Shown: positions 34,728-42,959, counted from the first letter of the stretch. The stretch: DNA of 64,000 nt from Rhodococcus koreensis (GCF_900105905.1 NZ_FNSV01000005.1:4898001-4962000), one strand, 5' to 3'. The notes: generated by a model not told the origin, from the letters alone. Translations and numbers: made by a program.

Positions 34728-36308
34728 GTGTCCGAAGACCGAACCAACAGCTCGGGTACCAACCTGGAGGGGTCGCAGCGGCTGCTCGCCCTGCTGCTGG
34801 CGATGGCGATGTTCGTGCTCGTCGTCGACACCTCACTGATGAACGTGTCGATCTCAGCCGTGGTCCGCGACCTCGACACGACCGTCAGCGGCGTCCAGGC
34901 GGCGATCGCACTCGAGGCACTGGTGTCGGCCGCGTTCATCCTGATCGGCGGCAAGGTCGGCGACCTGATCGGACGCAAACGGGCGTACGTGATCGGTCTG
35001 CTCGGGTATGCCGTGGGCGCATCCGCGATGGCGCTCGCGCAGAGCCTGACCGCGATCATCGTGTTCTGGGCGATCCTCGGCGGAATCGGTGCGTCACTGC
35101 TGTTGCCCGCCATGCAGTCCCTGATCCACGGCAACTTCGAAGGTGCTGCGCAGAAGAAGGTCTACGCGCTGGTCGGCGCGGCGGCGGCGATCGCCGCCGC
35201 AGTCGGACCGCTCCTCGGAGGTTTCATCACCACCTTCCTGTCGTGGCGCGTCGCATTCGTGCTCGAGGTCGTCATCATCGCGATCGTGCTGTCCGGGATC
35301 CGACTCGTCCGCGACGTGCCGTACACCGGGCCCCGGGGAATCGACCCGGTGGGTGCGGGCCTCTCCGTCCTCGGGATGGGCGGCATCGTGCTGGGAATCC
35401 TCGTGTGGCAGGAAGGCGGCGAAGCGGTGGCCGCCCTGCTGGTCGTGGGTGCGCTGGCGCTGGCCGGACTGGGGTACTGGCTCGTCCGCCGGAAGCGTCG
35501 CGGGGAACCGCCGCTGCTGGACCCCGATCTGTTCCGCTCCACAGTGTTCCGACTGGGAATCTCACAGCAGATGCTCCAGCAGATAGCGTTGGGCGGCACG
35601 ATGATCGCCCTTCCGATCTACCTCCAGATGGTGCTCGAGTACAACGCGATGCAGGCGGGACTGTCACTCGCCCCCCTCTCGCTCAGCATGTTCGGCGTGG
35701 CGCTGCTGGCGGGCAAGAAGGCGGGAGATCGCAGTCCGAGCAGCATCATCCGCTGGGGATTCGTCCTCGTCACGATCGGCGTCGCAATACTGATCCCGAT
35801 CGTGCCGCGGGCCGAGTTCGGCTGGGCATTGCTGCTCCCGCTGGCAATCGCGGGCTCGGGGCTGGGTTTGCTGGTATCCCAACTCAACAACTACACGCTC
35901 GCCCCGATCTCGGAGGAGCACGTCAGCGAGGCGGCAGGCGCGAACTCCGCAGCGGGATCGTTCGGGCTGTCGTTCGGACTGGCGTTCGCCGGCGCCATCA
36001 TGCTGGCGACACTGTCCATCACGTTCACCGCCATGGCGCAATCGAGCACCGTCCTCCCGCCGGCCGACCAGCAGCACGTGGCGCAGGTACTCGAGGACGA
36101 CGCCGAGGTCATGAGCAACACCCAACTCGAACAACTCCTCGTCGGCCAGCCACCCGAGATACGAGACGAGGTGGTCCGAATCAACACCGACGCACGGCCA
36201 CTCGCCCTGCAGGTGGCGCTGCTCGTACCCCTCCTCGCCGGTCTCGCCGGACTGCTCAACTCGTTCCGCATGAGACGAGAACAGGACCCCGCGCCGCCGC
36301 AACCGTGA
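34728..36308 (+). CDS. DHA2-type MFS drug efflux transporter
   Basis: 526-residue carrier of the 14-helix EmrB/QacA family. VDTSLMNVSISAVVRDL at helix 1 is motif D-like; GGKVGDLIGRKRAYVIG is motif A; AAAVGPLLGGFITTFLSWRVAF is antiporter motif C. A large extracytoplasmic loop near residues 430-480 (VLPPADQQHVAQVLEDDAEV) is also typical. GTG start with AGGAGG upstream, not the longer frame at 34629. Substrates unknown; no adjacent regulator. Confidence 0.9.
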   Translation: MSEDRTNSSGTNLEGSQRLLALLLAMAMFVLVVDTSLMNVSISAVVRDLDTTVSGVQAAIALEALVSAAFILIGGKVGDLIGRKRAYVIGLLGYAVGASAMALAQSLTAIIVFWAILGGIGASLLLPAMQSLIHGNFEGAAQKKVYALVGAAAAIAAAVGPLLGGFITTFLSWRVAFVLEVVIIAIVLSGIRLVRDVPYTGPRGIDPVGAGLSVLGMGGIVLGILVWQEGGEAVAALLVVGALALAGLGYWLVRRKRRGEPPLLDPDLFRSTVFRLGISQQMLQQIALGGTMIALPIYLQMVLEYNAMQAGLSLAPLSLSMFGVALLAGKKAGDRSPSSIIRWGFVLVTIGVAILIPIVPRAEFGWALLLPLAIAGSGLGLLVSQLNNYTLAPISEEHVSEAAGANSAAGSFGLSFGLAFAGAIMLATLSITFTAMAQSSTVLPPADQQHVAQVLEDDAEVMSNTQLEQLLVGQPPEIRDEVVRINTDARPLALQVALLVPLLAGLAGLLNSFRMRREQDPAPPQP

Positions 36309-36315
36309 CGACGGG

Positions 36316-38007
36316 TCAGCCGTCCGCCCCCATCTCGGCGAGCACGGTCCGCAATCGCTCGTTGTCCGCCGGGGTCCAGCCGTCCGGCGCCAGGATCGCG
36401 CTCCACGCATCCGCGATGTCGACGACGTAGGTATGCCCGTGCCCGTCGGGGACGCCCGTCGACACCGCCATGTCCGCCGCAACTTGGAGGAACGTCACGA
36501 ACGGGAACCATTGCGTGCTGTCCAGGACGTCGTACCCGCGCTCCTCCTTCAGCCAGTCGGGCTCGCTCACCAGCAGCTCCGGCGACCACCAGACGATCGG
36601 GTCGGACGCGTGCTGCAGGTACACCATCCGTGGCTTCCCCCACGGGGTGTCGGGGCGGGGCAGATCCTCCGGCGCCCGCGCACCGAAGCGCACGGTCTCG
36701 CCCTGCTCGTAGATCGGAAGCCATTCGGGTGAGCCGGGATCCCGGTTGGTCGTCACGTCGGTCCAGATCTCGTTCGCGTTCGGCGGTCCGGTGAACAGAA
36801 CGCCGTCGGAACGCGCCTCGACGTCGTCGACGCTGCCGAACGCGCTCTCGCCGCCGAAGGAGCCCAGGCTCTCCCCCATCACGACGAGTTTCGGACGGGT
36901 CTCCGGTGGCAACTGCTTCCACTTGTCGTACACCGCGTCGAATTGCGCCTCCCCCGCCTGGCGGGCCCGCTCCTTGTCCACGAGGAACGACAGCCAGCTG
37001 GGGAGATACGAGTACTGCAACCCGACGATCGCGGTGTCGCCGTTGTACATGTACTCGAGTGAGGAGGCGAGGCTCTCGTTGATCCATCCGGTGCCGGTGG
37101 TTGTCGCCACGCCGATCACCGCGCGATCGAACCCGCCGGCCCGTTCGAGTTCGTCCGCTGCCAGTTGGGCGCTCTCCCGGATCGAATCGCCACCGCTGGC
37201 GAGCCCGGCGTAGGTCCGGATCGGCTCCAGTGCGGGCCGTCCACCGTTGAAGGCGGACAGTTCCTCGACGGTCGGGCCACGCGAGATGAACGACCGACCC
37301 TGCCTTCCCAGCGAATCCCACGTGACCAGCGATTCCGGTCCGCCCGAACGCAGCGTCGTCGTCGGCGGTTCGTCACCGGCCTTGGTCTCCTGGTTCACCG
37401 CGGCGAACGAATTGTTCAGACCGGTCATGATCACGCGGACCGCCACCCCGTTGAGGAGTGCGAACAACAGCGCTATCGCCAGCACGCCGATCACGGTCGC
37501 CGAGATCCGTCGCGGCACGACACGGCTGATCTTGCGTTCGACCCACCGCACCGCCCGCAGCAGCAACCGGGAGATCGCAACCAGCAGCACGAAAATCAAT
37601 ACCGCCACGATCACCGTCACGACGTAGCCCGTCCACGGGAACGATGCGGCGCTCATGAGTGCCCGAAGCTGATCCTGCCAATTCGCGAACCACACCAGCA
37701 TCGCCGCGGTGCCGACGAGCCCGATCACCAACGCCCCCCGCCGAACCCAGGTCTTCACGCGCGCCGACGGCTCCCGCCGCACGAGATGACGAACCAGAAC
37801 GGAACCCAGAAATCCGAGGGCGTAGCCGACCGCCGCCGAAACACCGGTGACCAATCCCTGGAAGAACGGACCCCGCGGCAGCAACGTCGGCGTCAACGAC
37901 AGCCACACGAACAGCACGGCAACGACCAGTCCCCCGAACGCATACCGGTCCGGCAGCCAGCGACGGTACTGCTGGGGCGGTCGTGACGATCCGGATTCGT
38001 CGGTCAT
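36316..38007 (-). CDS. Membrane-anchored Abhydrolase_9 family protein
   Basis: 563 residues. The N-terminal third has about five transmembrane helices (Abhydrolase_9_N-like), starting with LVVAVLFVWLSLTPTLLPRGPFFQG. The C-terminal part is a predicted serine hydrolase with nucleophile loop VMGESLGSFGGE and QHASDPIVWWSPEL. Family members in actinobacteria are uncharacterised integral-membrane hydrolases. Start ATG 38007 has GAGAGGATGAG just ahead. Convergent with the efflux pump (7-bp gap). Confidence 0.87.
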   Translation of the reverse strand: MTDESGSSRPPQQYRRWLPDRYAFGGLVVAVLFVWLSLTPTLLPRGPFFQGLVTGVSAAVGYALGFLGSVLVRHLVRREPSARVKTWVRRGALVIGLVGTAAMLVWFANWQDQLRALMSAASFPWTGYVVTVIVAVLIFVLLVAISRLLLRAVRWVERKISRVVPRRISATVIGVLAIALLFALLNGVAVRVIMTGLNNSFAAVNQETKAGDEPPTTTLRSGGPESLVTWDSLGRQGRSFISRGPTVEELSAFNGGRPALEPIRTYAGLASGGDSIRESAQLAADELERAGGFDRAVIGVATTTGTGWINESLASSLEYMYNGDTAIVGLQYSYLPSWLSFLVDKERARQAGEAQFDAVYDKWKQLPPETRPKLVVMGESLGSFGGESAFGSVDDVEARSDGVLFTGPPNANEIWTDVTTNRDPGSPEWLPIYEQGETVRFGARAPEDLPRPDTPWGKPRMVYLQHASDPIVWWSPELLVSEPDWLKEERGYDVLDSTQWFPFVTFLQVAADMAVSTGVPDGHGHTYVVDIADAWSAILAPDGWTPADNERLRTVLAEMGADG

Positions 38008-38069
38008 CTCATCCTCTCCGTGACGGGGCGGACGCGACGATTCCCTCGTGCCGCGTTGGGAACAACGAC

Positions 38070-38477
38070 CTAAATGCTCTCCTCGTAGCCCGGATGCCAC
38101 GTCGCCACGGCCCAGATCACGAACACGTCGAGCAGAATGATGACGATCGACCACAACGGGTAGTGGGGCAGCCACAGGAAATTAGCGAGTATCGACAACG
38201 CGCAGATCACCATTGCGCCGACACGGGCCCACGTCGCACCGGTGAACAGCATGACGCCGACGAGCGCGACGATCACGCCGAGCACGAGGTGGATCCACCC
38301 CCACGCCGTCGTGTCGAACTGGTAGACGTATTCCGGCCCGGCCACGACCAGGTCGTCCTTCATCAGCGCCGAGATACCCGAGAGCACATGCAGTATTCCG
38401 ATAGTGAGCAAAACTATCGCTGCCACCATGGACGTGGCGGCGGCGACCCCCTGCTTGGCCAACGATTGATCGGACAT
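38070..38477 (-). CDS. DUF7144-like four-helix membrane protein (paralogue 2)
   Basis: 135 residues, four hydrophobic helices. It carries the leader MSDQSLAKQGVAAATSM and the shared core GWIHLVLGVIVA, FTGATWARVGA and ANFLWLPHYPLWSIVII. Function unknown. Divergent from paralogue 3 across a 165-bp gap, so the two may share a regulatory region. It lies 62 bp upstream of the Abhydrolase_9 gene on the same strand and may be co-transcribed with it. Confidence 0.8.
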   Translation of the reverse strand: MSDQSLAKQGVAAATSMVAAIVLLTIGILHVLSGISALMKDDLVVAGPEYVYQFDTTAWGWIHLVLGVIVALVGVMLFTGATWARVGAMVICALSILANFLWLPHYPLWSIVIILLDVFVIWAVATWHPGYEESI

Positions 38478-38642
38478 GACGATCCCCTTCCCCGGATATG
38501 CGGTGGGATGCAGACATTGTCTGCCGCCGCGTCGCGCAAGGTCAACATACGCCCGGTACCGGAATCTCGCTGACAGCAGCAATCCGACGGGGGATACTCG
38601 TTATACCAGTTCATTTCGTACGTTGACGAAAGAGGAACGGTC

Positions 38643-39041
38643 ATGTCCGAGGAATCACTGGTCAAAAAAGGTGTGGCAAAGGGAACCTCGATGGGCGGGG
38701 CGGTTCTCCTCGTCACCGTCGGCGCGCTCGAATTCCTCCAAGGTATCTCCGCAATCGCCAAGGACGACGTCATCGTCGTCGGCGTCGAGTACACCTACAA
38801 ATTCGACGTCACCGCGTGGGGATGGTTCCATCTCGTACTCGGCGTGATCGTGGCCGCCGTCGGCATCGCGTTGTTCACCGGAGCGACCTGGGCCCGCGTC
38901 GGAGCCATGGTGCTCTGCGCCGTCTCGATCTTCGTCAACTTCCTCTGGCTGCCGTACTACCCCCTGTGGGCGATCACGATCATCGCGTTGAATGCGGTAG
39001 TGATCTGGGCGGTTGCCACCTGGAACCCAGACGAGGCCTGA
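38643..39041 (+). CDS. DUF7144-like four-helix membrane protein (paralogue 3)
   Basis: 132 residues, four hydrophobic helices, leader MSEESLVKKGVAKGTSM, core GWFHLVLGVIVAAVG, FTGATWARVGAMVLC and NFLWLPYYPLWAITIIALNAVVIWAVATW. Closest to paralogues 2 and 4 by eye. Start ATG 38643 follows AGAGG. The next gene starts 7 bases after its stop, implying one transcript. Confidence 0.82.
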   Translation: MSEESLVKKGVAKGTSMGGAVLLVTVGALEFLQGISAIAKDDVIVVGVEYTYKFDVTAWGWFHLVLGVIVAAVGIALFTGATWARVGAMVLCAVSIFVNFLWLPYYPLWAITIIALNAVVIWAVATWNPDEA

Positions 39042-39047
39042 CCGACC

Positions 39048-40445
39048 ATGAACGAGGCCTCGAGCGCGGACGCGCTCGGCAAGGACGAACGCGCCGAACT
39101 ACTCCGGTTGCGCGACGAAGTCACCACACTGCGAGCCCAGGCGGCAGGTGAAGCTGCCGGTGTTCCCGCCGAACCGGTTTCCCGCCCACCCCACAACGGG
39201 CTGCGCTGGACCGCGGTGACGATCCTGCTCGTGCTGGTCGCCGTCCTCGCGGTCGCGTCGGTCACCGCCCGCTTCACCCGCAGCCAGATCCTCGACACCG
39301 ACCGCTACGTGAGCACGGTCGCGCCGCTGGGCTCGAATCCCGCACTGCAGGCTGACATCACCAACCAGATCACCGACGAGATCTTCGCGCGCGTCGACGT
39401 CGAGGGTCTCACCACCGAAGCCCTCACCGCGCTGACCGACATGACGAATCTCGCCGCGAACGCGCCGCGCCTCGACAAGGCGGTCGTCGGCCTCGCACCG
39501 GTGCTCACCAGCCAGGCCAAGAACTTCGTCCACGACACCGTCAGCTCGCTCGTGCGATCCCAGCAGTTCGAAGACCTGTGGATCCAGGCGAACCGGGCCG
39601 CACACAACGCACTCGTGGCAGTGATGACCGGAAACTACGGCCTCAGCTCCGTGGAGGTCGACCAGAGTGGCACCGTCAGCATCTCCCTCGGCACCGTCAT
39701 CGACCGCGTGAAATCGGAACTCGCCGGCCGCGGCTTCGCGTTCGCCGACAAGATCCCGTCGGTGGACAAGCAATTCGTGCTCTTCCAATCTCCCGAACTC
39801 GTGAAGGCGCAGCGCGCCGTCCGCGCACTCGACAAGGCGTCGGCCATCCTGCCGTGGCTGGGCATCGCCTGTGCCGCCGCTGCCGTGGCCGTCGCACCCA
39901 CCGGCAGGAGGCTCCGTGCTCTCGCCCTTGCGGGACTCGCGATCGCTCTCGGAATGCTCGCTCTCGCAATCGGCATTCTCATCGGACGGGCCATCTATCT
40001 CGACAGCGTCCCACCTGACATCCTGTCGCCCGATGCGGCGACGGCCGTCATCGACACGGTCCTCGTCCCGCTGCGGACGAGCCTGCGCGCGGTCGCGGTA
40101 CTGGGCCTGGTGATCGCACTCGGCGCCTACCTCATCGGTGGCTCGTCCTCGGCGACCGCCGTGCGTCGCGGCTACGGGCAGGCACTCGACTTCGTTCGGC
40201 GGTCCGGCAGCGGCCGGCCACCGAACGAGGTGGAGCGGTGGGCCTACCAGCTCCGCATTCCGTTGCGCTGCGCGGTGATCGGTATCGCCGCAGTACTGCT
40301 GATGTTCTGGCGCTACCCCACCGGACTGGTCGTGCTGTGGATCGTCATCATCGGCCTGCTGGCACTCGTGGCGATCGAGTTGCTCATCCGTCCGGCCCGC
40401 ACCTCCGCCGCGGCGATGGACGCTATGCCAGCGTCTTCGCCTTGA
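39048..40445 (+). CDS. Polytopic membrane protein of unknown function, 3' end rewritten
   Basis: 465 residues. A cytoplasmic coiled-coil-like N-terminus (ERAELLRLRDEVTTLRAQA, about 14-32), one helix near 53-73, an extracytoplasmic domain of about 190 residues (NPALQADITNQITDEIFARVDVEG), and about five C-terminal helices. Actinobacterial proteins of this layout are unannotated. The last residues (MDAMPASSP) are read from a 46-bp copy of the neighbouring SHOCT gene's end, so the natural C-terminus has probably been replaced by a rearrangement. Confidence 0.8.
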   Translation: MNEASSADALGKDERAELLRLRDEVTTLRAQAAGEAAGVPAEPVSRPPHNGLRWTAVTILLVLVAVLAVASVTARFTRSQILDTDRYVSTVAPLGSNPALQADITNQITDEIFARVDVEGLTTEALTALTDMTNLAANAPRLDKAVVGLAPVLTSQAKNFVHDTVSSLVRSQQFEDLWIQANRAAHNALVAVMTGNYGLSSVEVDQSGTVSISLGTVIDRVKSELAGRGFAFADKIPSVDKQFVLFQSPELVKAQRAVRALDKASAILPWLGIACAAAAVAVAPTGRRLRALALAGLAIALGMLALAIGILIGRAIYLDSVPPDILSPDAATAVIDTVLVPLRTSLRAVAVLGLVIALGAYLIGGSSSATAVRRGYGQALDFVRRSGSGRPPNEVERWAYQLRIPLRCAVIGIAAVLLMFWRYPTGLVVLWIVIIGLLALVAIELLIRPARTSAAAMDAMPASSP

Positions 40446-40452
40446 TCGACTG
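40407..40452. repeat. 46-bp direct repeat, copy 1 (end of membrane-protein gene)
   Basis: Matches 40792-40837 in 45 of 46 positions (T/C difference at 40417 versus 40802); the last 35 bases are identical. On the minus strand it encodes the last residues of the SHOCT protein (SIKAKTLA); on the plus strand it supplies the last codons of the membrane protein. The two copies bracket the IS630 remnant. Confidence 0.95.
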
Positions 40453-40770
40453 AGTGACGTCGGCACTCGGCGAACGCGGCCAAACCGAACGCGCGCCACA
40501 CCTCGAAACCGTCGATTGCGAGATATCGGAATGCTCGGCCATCGAGCGTGTGGACCAGTGTGTGGCGTTCTTCGGTGTCGTTTCGAGGGTCGAGGTAATC
40601 AGATCCTTGATCTTGTCGTCGTCGATCGTCCTCGGTTCAACCCCAGCCTCTGCGCCACTTCGGTATTCGATCCACCATCGGCAGCAGCAAGGATGATGCG
40701 CGACCGTACCGCCAAACCTGCAGCGGTCTTGCGTCGCCGCGCCCACAGGGACACTAGTGAAGGCGCAGCG
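40453..40770 (-). pseudogene. IS630-family transposase fragment, deleted and frameshifted
   Basis: Reading the minus strand, three pieces of an IS630 N-terminal region lie in order but in different frames. First RRRKTAAGLAVRSRIILAAADGG followed by SNTEVAQRLGLN; then EPRTIDDDKIKDLITSTLETT with THWSTRSMAEHSDISQSTVSR; then VWRAFGL. About 20 residues between LGLN and EPRT are missing and a frameshift precedes VWRAFGL. The DDE domain is absent. It is dead, and fills the only gene-free gap longer than 300 bases in the window. Confidence 0.85.
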
Positions 40771-40791
40771 CAGCCGCCGCGGCTTCGGGCA

Positions 40792-40837
40792 GCCGCGGCG
40801 ACGGACGCTATGCCAGCGTCTTCGCCTTGATCGACTG
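40792..40837. repeat. 46-bp direct repeat, copy 2 (end of SHOCT gene)
   Basis: The original copy: it includes the stop codon (40808-40810) and last codons of the intact SHOCT-domain gene. Copy 1 lies 385 bp to the left on the other side of the transposase remnant. The length is far more than the TA duplication produced by IS630 insertion, so a second duplication event is needed. Confidence 0.95.
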
Positions 40838-41185
40838 GAACTCGGCCTCGGTGATCGCGCCGGAGTCGAGGAGCGCCTTGGCATCCGAGATCTGCTGAGC
40901 CGGAGACTGCCCGGCGACATCCCGAATGTAGGTGTCCTGCGCCTGCTTCACTTGCTGGGCGGCAGCCATCGACCGCTTCGCCATGCCGTCGCTGTTGACG
41001 ATCAGGTAGATCAGCGCCGACAGGAACGGAACGAAGAACAGGAAGAAGATCCAGATCGCCTTCACCCACCCCGAAGTGTCGCGGTCCCGGAACAGATCGG
41101 TGATGATCGAGAACAGCACGGTCAGGTACGCCACGAAGGCGAAACAGACGAAGATGAACCAGAAAAACTCCCAGAAGCCTTCCAT
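40808..41185 (-). CDS. PLDc_N/SHOCT-domain membrane protein
   Basis: 125 residues: two transmembrane helices in a PLDc_N-like arrangement (FWFIFVCFAFVAYLTVLFSI, then WVKAIWIFFLFFVPFLSALIYLIV), then a short cytoplasmic SHOCT motif (AQQISDAKALLDSGAITEAEF, about 98-118). SHOCT motifs mediate oligomerisation in many bacterial membrane proteins. ATG 41185 is preferred over GTG 41203 because GGAG lies at proper distance. Its 3' end is the source of the 46-bp duplication. It follows the polyproline SHOCT gene by 30 bp. Confidence 0.87.
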   Translation of the reverse strand: MEGFWEFFWFIFVCFAFVAYLTVLFSIITDLFRDRDTSGWVKAIWIFFLFFVPFLSALIYLIVNSDGMAKRSMAAAQQVKQAQDTYIRDVAGQSPAQQISDAKALLDSGAITEAEFQSIKAKTLA

Positions 41186-41215
41186 TTTCAGTGCTCCGTC
41201 CACTCGGTGTTGCGG

Positions 41216-41515
41216 TCAGGAAGCCAGGATCTTGGCCTTCTCTGCGTTGAATTCTTCCTCGGTGAGGACCCCCTGAGTGCGGAGTTCACCGAGTTGTTTC
41301 AGGGCCGCAATACGATCCGTGCCAACGGCCGGCGGTGCGGGTTGCGCCGGCGGAGGCGGCGGAGGCGGCGGAGGCGGAGGCGGAGCCTGCTGCTGCGGGG
41401 CCGGCTGGTTCCCCGCCCACCGCTGCCCTTGTCGTCGGGAGACCCGGTTGGAGACGGCGGTCGCGGTACCCGCCACGACGGCGGTCCGAGCGATCCCGCG
41501 CAGAAGTCCTGGCAT
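41216..41515 (-). CDS. Polyproline SHOCT-domain protein
   Basis: 99 residues. A short N-terminal helical segment (GIARTAVVAGTATAVSNRVSRRQG) leads into a Gln/Pro linker with an unbroken run of twelve prolines, and a C-terminal SHOCT motif (KQLGELRTQGVLTEEEFNAEKAKIL). The linker would be a stiff polyproline helix and may require EF-P for translation. Good ribosome site GAGGAG. Lies 32 bp downstream of the DUF6325-like gene and 30 bp upstream of the PLDc_N/SHOCT gene, so likely one operon. Confidence 0.85.
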   Translation of the reverse strand: MPGLLRGIARTAVVAGTATAVSNRVSRRQGQRWAGNQPAPQQQAPPPPPPPPPPPPAQPAPPAVGTDRIAALKQLGELRTQGVLTEEEFNAEKAKILAS

Positions 41516-41548
41516 GATGTGCTCCTCAGCTCTGGATTCGGCAGCCTG

Positions 41549-41998
41549 TCAGCTGGAGGCGTCGAGCGCGTCGAGCGCCGCCAGAATGCCTTGGACGGGG
41601 ATGCGCCCGGATGCCACGAGCTGGGCCCCTTCGCGCCGCAGAGCGGAGGCGAACGGTGCGGCCCAACAATTCTCATAGACGAGAATCGCCCCGGAACACC
41701 CGGGCTCGAGCACGGCCGCGGCTTCCTCGAGGTCGGTGCGGTCGATCAGGCCCGTTGCCGCTTCGGCGAAGAGCGTCACGTCCACTCCGCCCTCGAACCC
41801 GAGGTCCTCGATCGCGATACCGGACAGCGCTCCGTCGGGTTCCTTACGGACGAAGATCAGGTCGAGTACCCGGATGATGTTCCGATCGACGAGATCGATC
41901 AGCAGTGGTAGTGCCGAACCGTCGGGTTTCCGGTCTGCGGGGAACTCCACGACGAGATAGTCGATGGGCCCGAGTACATCCAGATCGTTGTCGTTCAC
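41549..41998 (-). CDS. DUF6325 (DUF1269-like) family protein
   Basis: 149 residues, alpha/beta soluble. The start LGPIDYLVVEFP, DLVDRNIIRVLDLIFVRKEPDG, and GCSGAILVYENCWAAPFASALRREGAQLV match the DUF6325/DUF1269 family, often linked to SHOCT proteins in actinobacteria; function unknown. GTG start with AGAGAGG ahead. First gene of the DUF6325-SHOCT-SHOCT operon. Confidence 0.85.
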   Translation of the reverse strand: MNDNDLDVLGPIDYLVVEFPADRKPDGSALPLLIDLVDRNIIRVLDLIFVRKEPDGALSGIAIEDLGFEGGVDVTLFAEAATGLIDRTDLEEAAAVLEPGCSGAILVYENCWAAPFASALRREGAQLVASGRIPVQGILAALDALDASS

Positions 41999-42089
41999 CG
42001 CAGGACCTCTCTTCTGAAGACAGCAGCGGCAGCCACACGGGCCTGCGCTCAGTATCCATGAGCCGGTGCGGAACCGCTAGAGTACAAAG

Positions 42090-42308
42090 TCACCCGACCG
42101 ATTCCGTCGCTGTCGCACGGGCGGCGAGGTCGCGCCGAGCCGCCTTCTCGACGAGAAGGGGGATGAAGTCGCGAACGCGGCTCTCCGCCAGTCGTTTGTG
42201 GACGGTGCGCACGATGTGCTCGATGTCGACCGACGAGACCGACGGGTATCGAGTGATCAGGCGCTCGATGACCTTTTCGACTTGAAGCAGTTCGTCGTCC
42301 CCCGTCAT
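42090..42308 (-). CDS. Three-helix-bundle dimerisation-type small protein
   Basis: 72 residues, all helical: ELLQVEKVIERLITRYPSVS, VDIEHIVRTVHKRLAESRVR and DFIPLLVEKAARRDL. It resembles small actinobacterial proteins annotated as three-helix-bundle dimerisation domains, found near stress genes. Function unknown. Ribosome site weak. Separated from the DUF6325-like gene by 91 bp on the same strand. Confidence 0.7.
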   Translation of the reverse strand: MTGDDELLQVEKVIERLITRYPSVSSVDIEHIVRTVHKRLAESRVRDFIPLLVEKAARRDLAARATATESVG

Positions 42309-42498
42309 CGATCAATCGTCATCCCGGCGGGCGGCTACCGTCAAGACACGAAATGAACTCTCGAACAACGCGGTTCGGTTCCGCTCCGCGCATGTGCGGG
42401 ATCCTGGAATGAATCCAGTATCCGACTCCGTCCGGAAATATCGTTTCACGACTGCGGCGGGGGTGGAACGGCGGACAATGGGGGTACCGGGCCGCCGG

Positions 42499-42526
42499 CT
42501 CGCGGTAGAGAACTCGCGGTAGAGAA
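42499..42526. repeat. Tandem 14-bp duplication upstream of DUF7144 paralogue 4
   Basis: CTCGCGGTAGAGAA occurs twice head to tail, ending directly before the AAAGGG ribosome site. The rest of the 228-bp divergent gap holds a weak possible alternative-sigma promoter (GTTCC at 42378, 15-bp spacer, GGGATC at 42398) and no other clear structure. Confidence 0.8.
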
Positions 42527-42536
42527 AGGGACTGTC

Positions 42537-42935
42537 ATGTCCGAGACATCATCGGTCAAACAGGGCGTCGCGGCAGGCACCTCGATCGGGGCAGCCATCA
42601 TCCTCGTCACGGTCGGCATCATCCAGTTCTTCCAAGGGGTCGCCGCGGTCGCCGAGAACGAAGTCTTCGTCGTCGGTATCGAATACGTCTACAAGCTGGA
42701 CCTGACGACGTGGGGCTGGATCCACATCGTGCTGGGCATCGTGATCCTGGGGGTCGGCCTCGCGCTGTTCACCGGAGCGGGCTGGGCGCGGGTGTCGGCG
42801 ATCGTGGTCGCGGCCGTGTCGATTCTCGCCAACTTCCTGTGGCTGCCGTACTACCCGTGGTGGTCGCTGCTCATCATCGCACTCGACGTCGTCGTCATCT
42901 GGGCCGTGTCGACCTGGAAGCCGGAACAGGTCTGA
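42537..42935 (+). CDS. DUF7144-like four-helix membrane protein (paralogue 4)
   Basis: 132 residues, leader MSETSSVKQGVAAGTSI, core FQGVAAVAENEVFVVGIEYVYKLD near the first loop, GWIHIVLGIVILGVG, FTGAGWARVSA and NFLWLPYYPWWSLLIIALDVVVIWAVSTW. Four membrane helices; function unknown. The polyphosphate kinase starts 25 bases after its stop, so the two are probably one transcript. Confidence 0.82.
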   Translation: MSETSSVKQGVAAGTSIGAAIILVTVGIIQFFQGVAAVAENEVFVVGIEYVYKLDLTTWGWIHIVLGIVILGVGLALFTGAGWARVSAIVVAAVSILANFLWLPYYPWWSLLIIALDVVVIWAVSTWKPEQV

Positions 42936-42959
42936 TCACCCGGCAAAGCGGGAGAAACC

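Noticed and set aside
40516..40830. 104-codon plus-strand frame ending in the 46-bp repeat
   Set aside because: It runs antisense through the IS630 remnant and ends in the same duplicated codons; no ribosome site or domain.
40453..40837. Intact insertion sequence
   Set aside because: No DDE domain, no terminal inverted repeats seen, and frameshifts; only a fragment remains.
41335..41400. GGC/GCC-rich tract as a microsatellite outside a gene
   Set aside because: It is the coding sequence of the polyproline run in the SHOCT protein.
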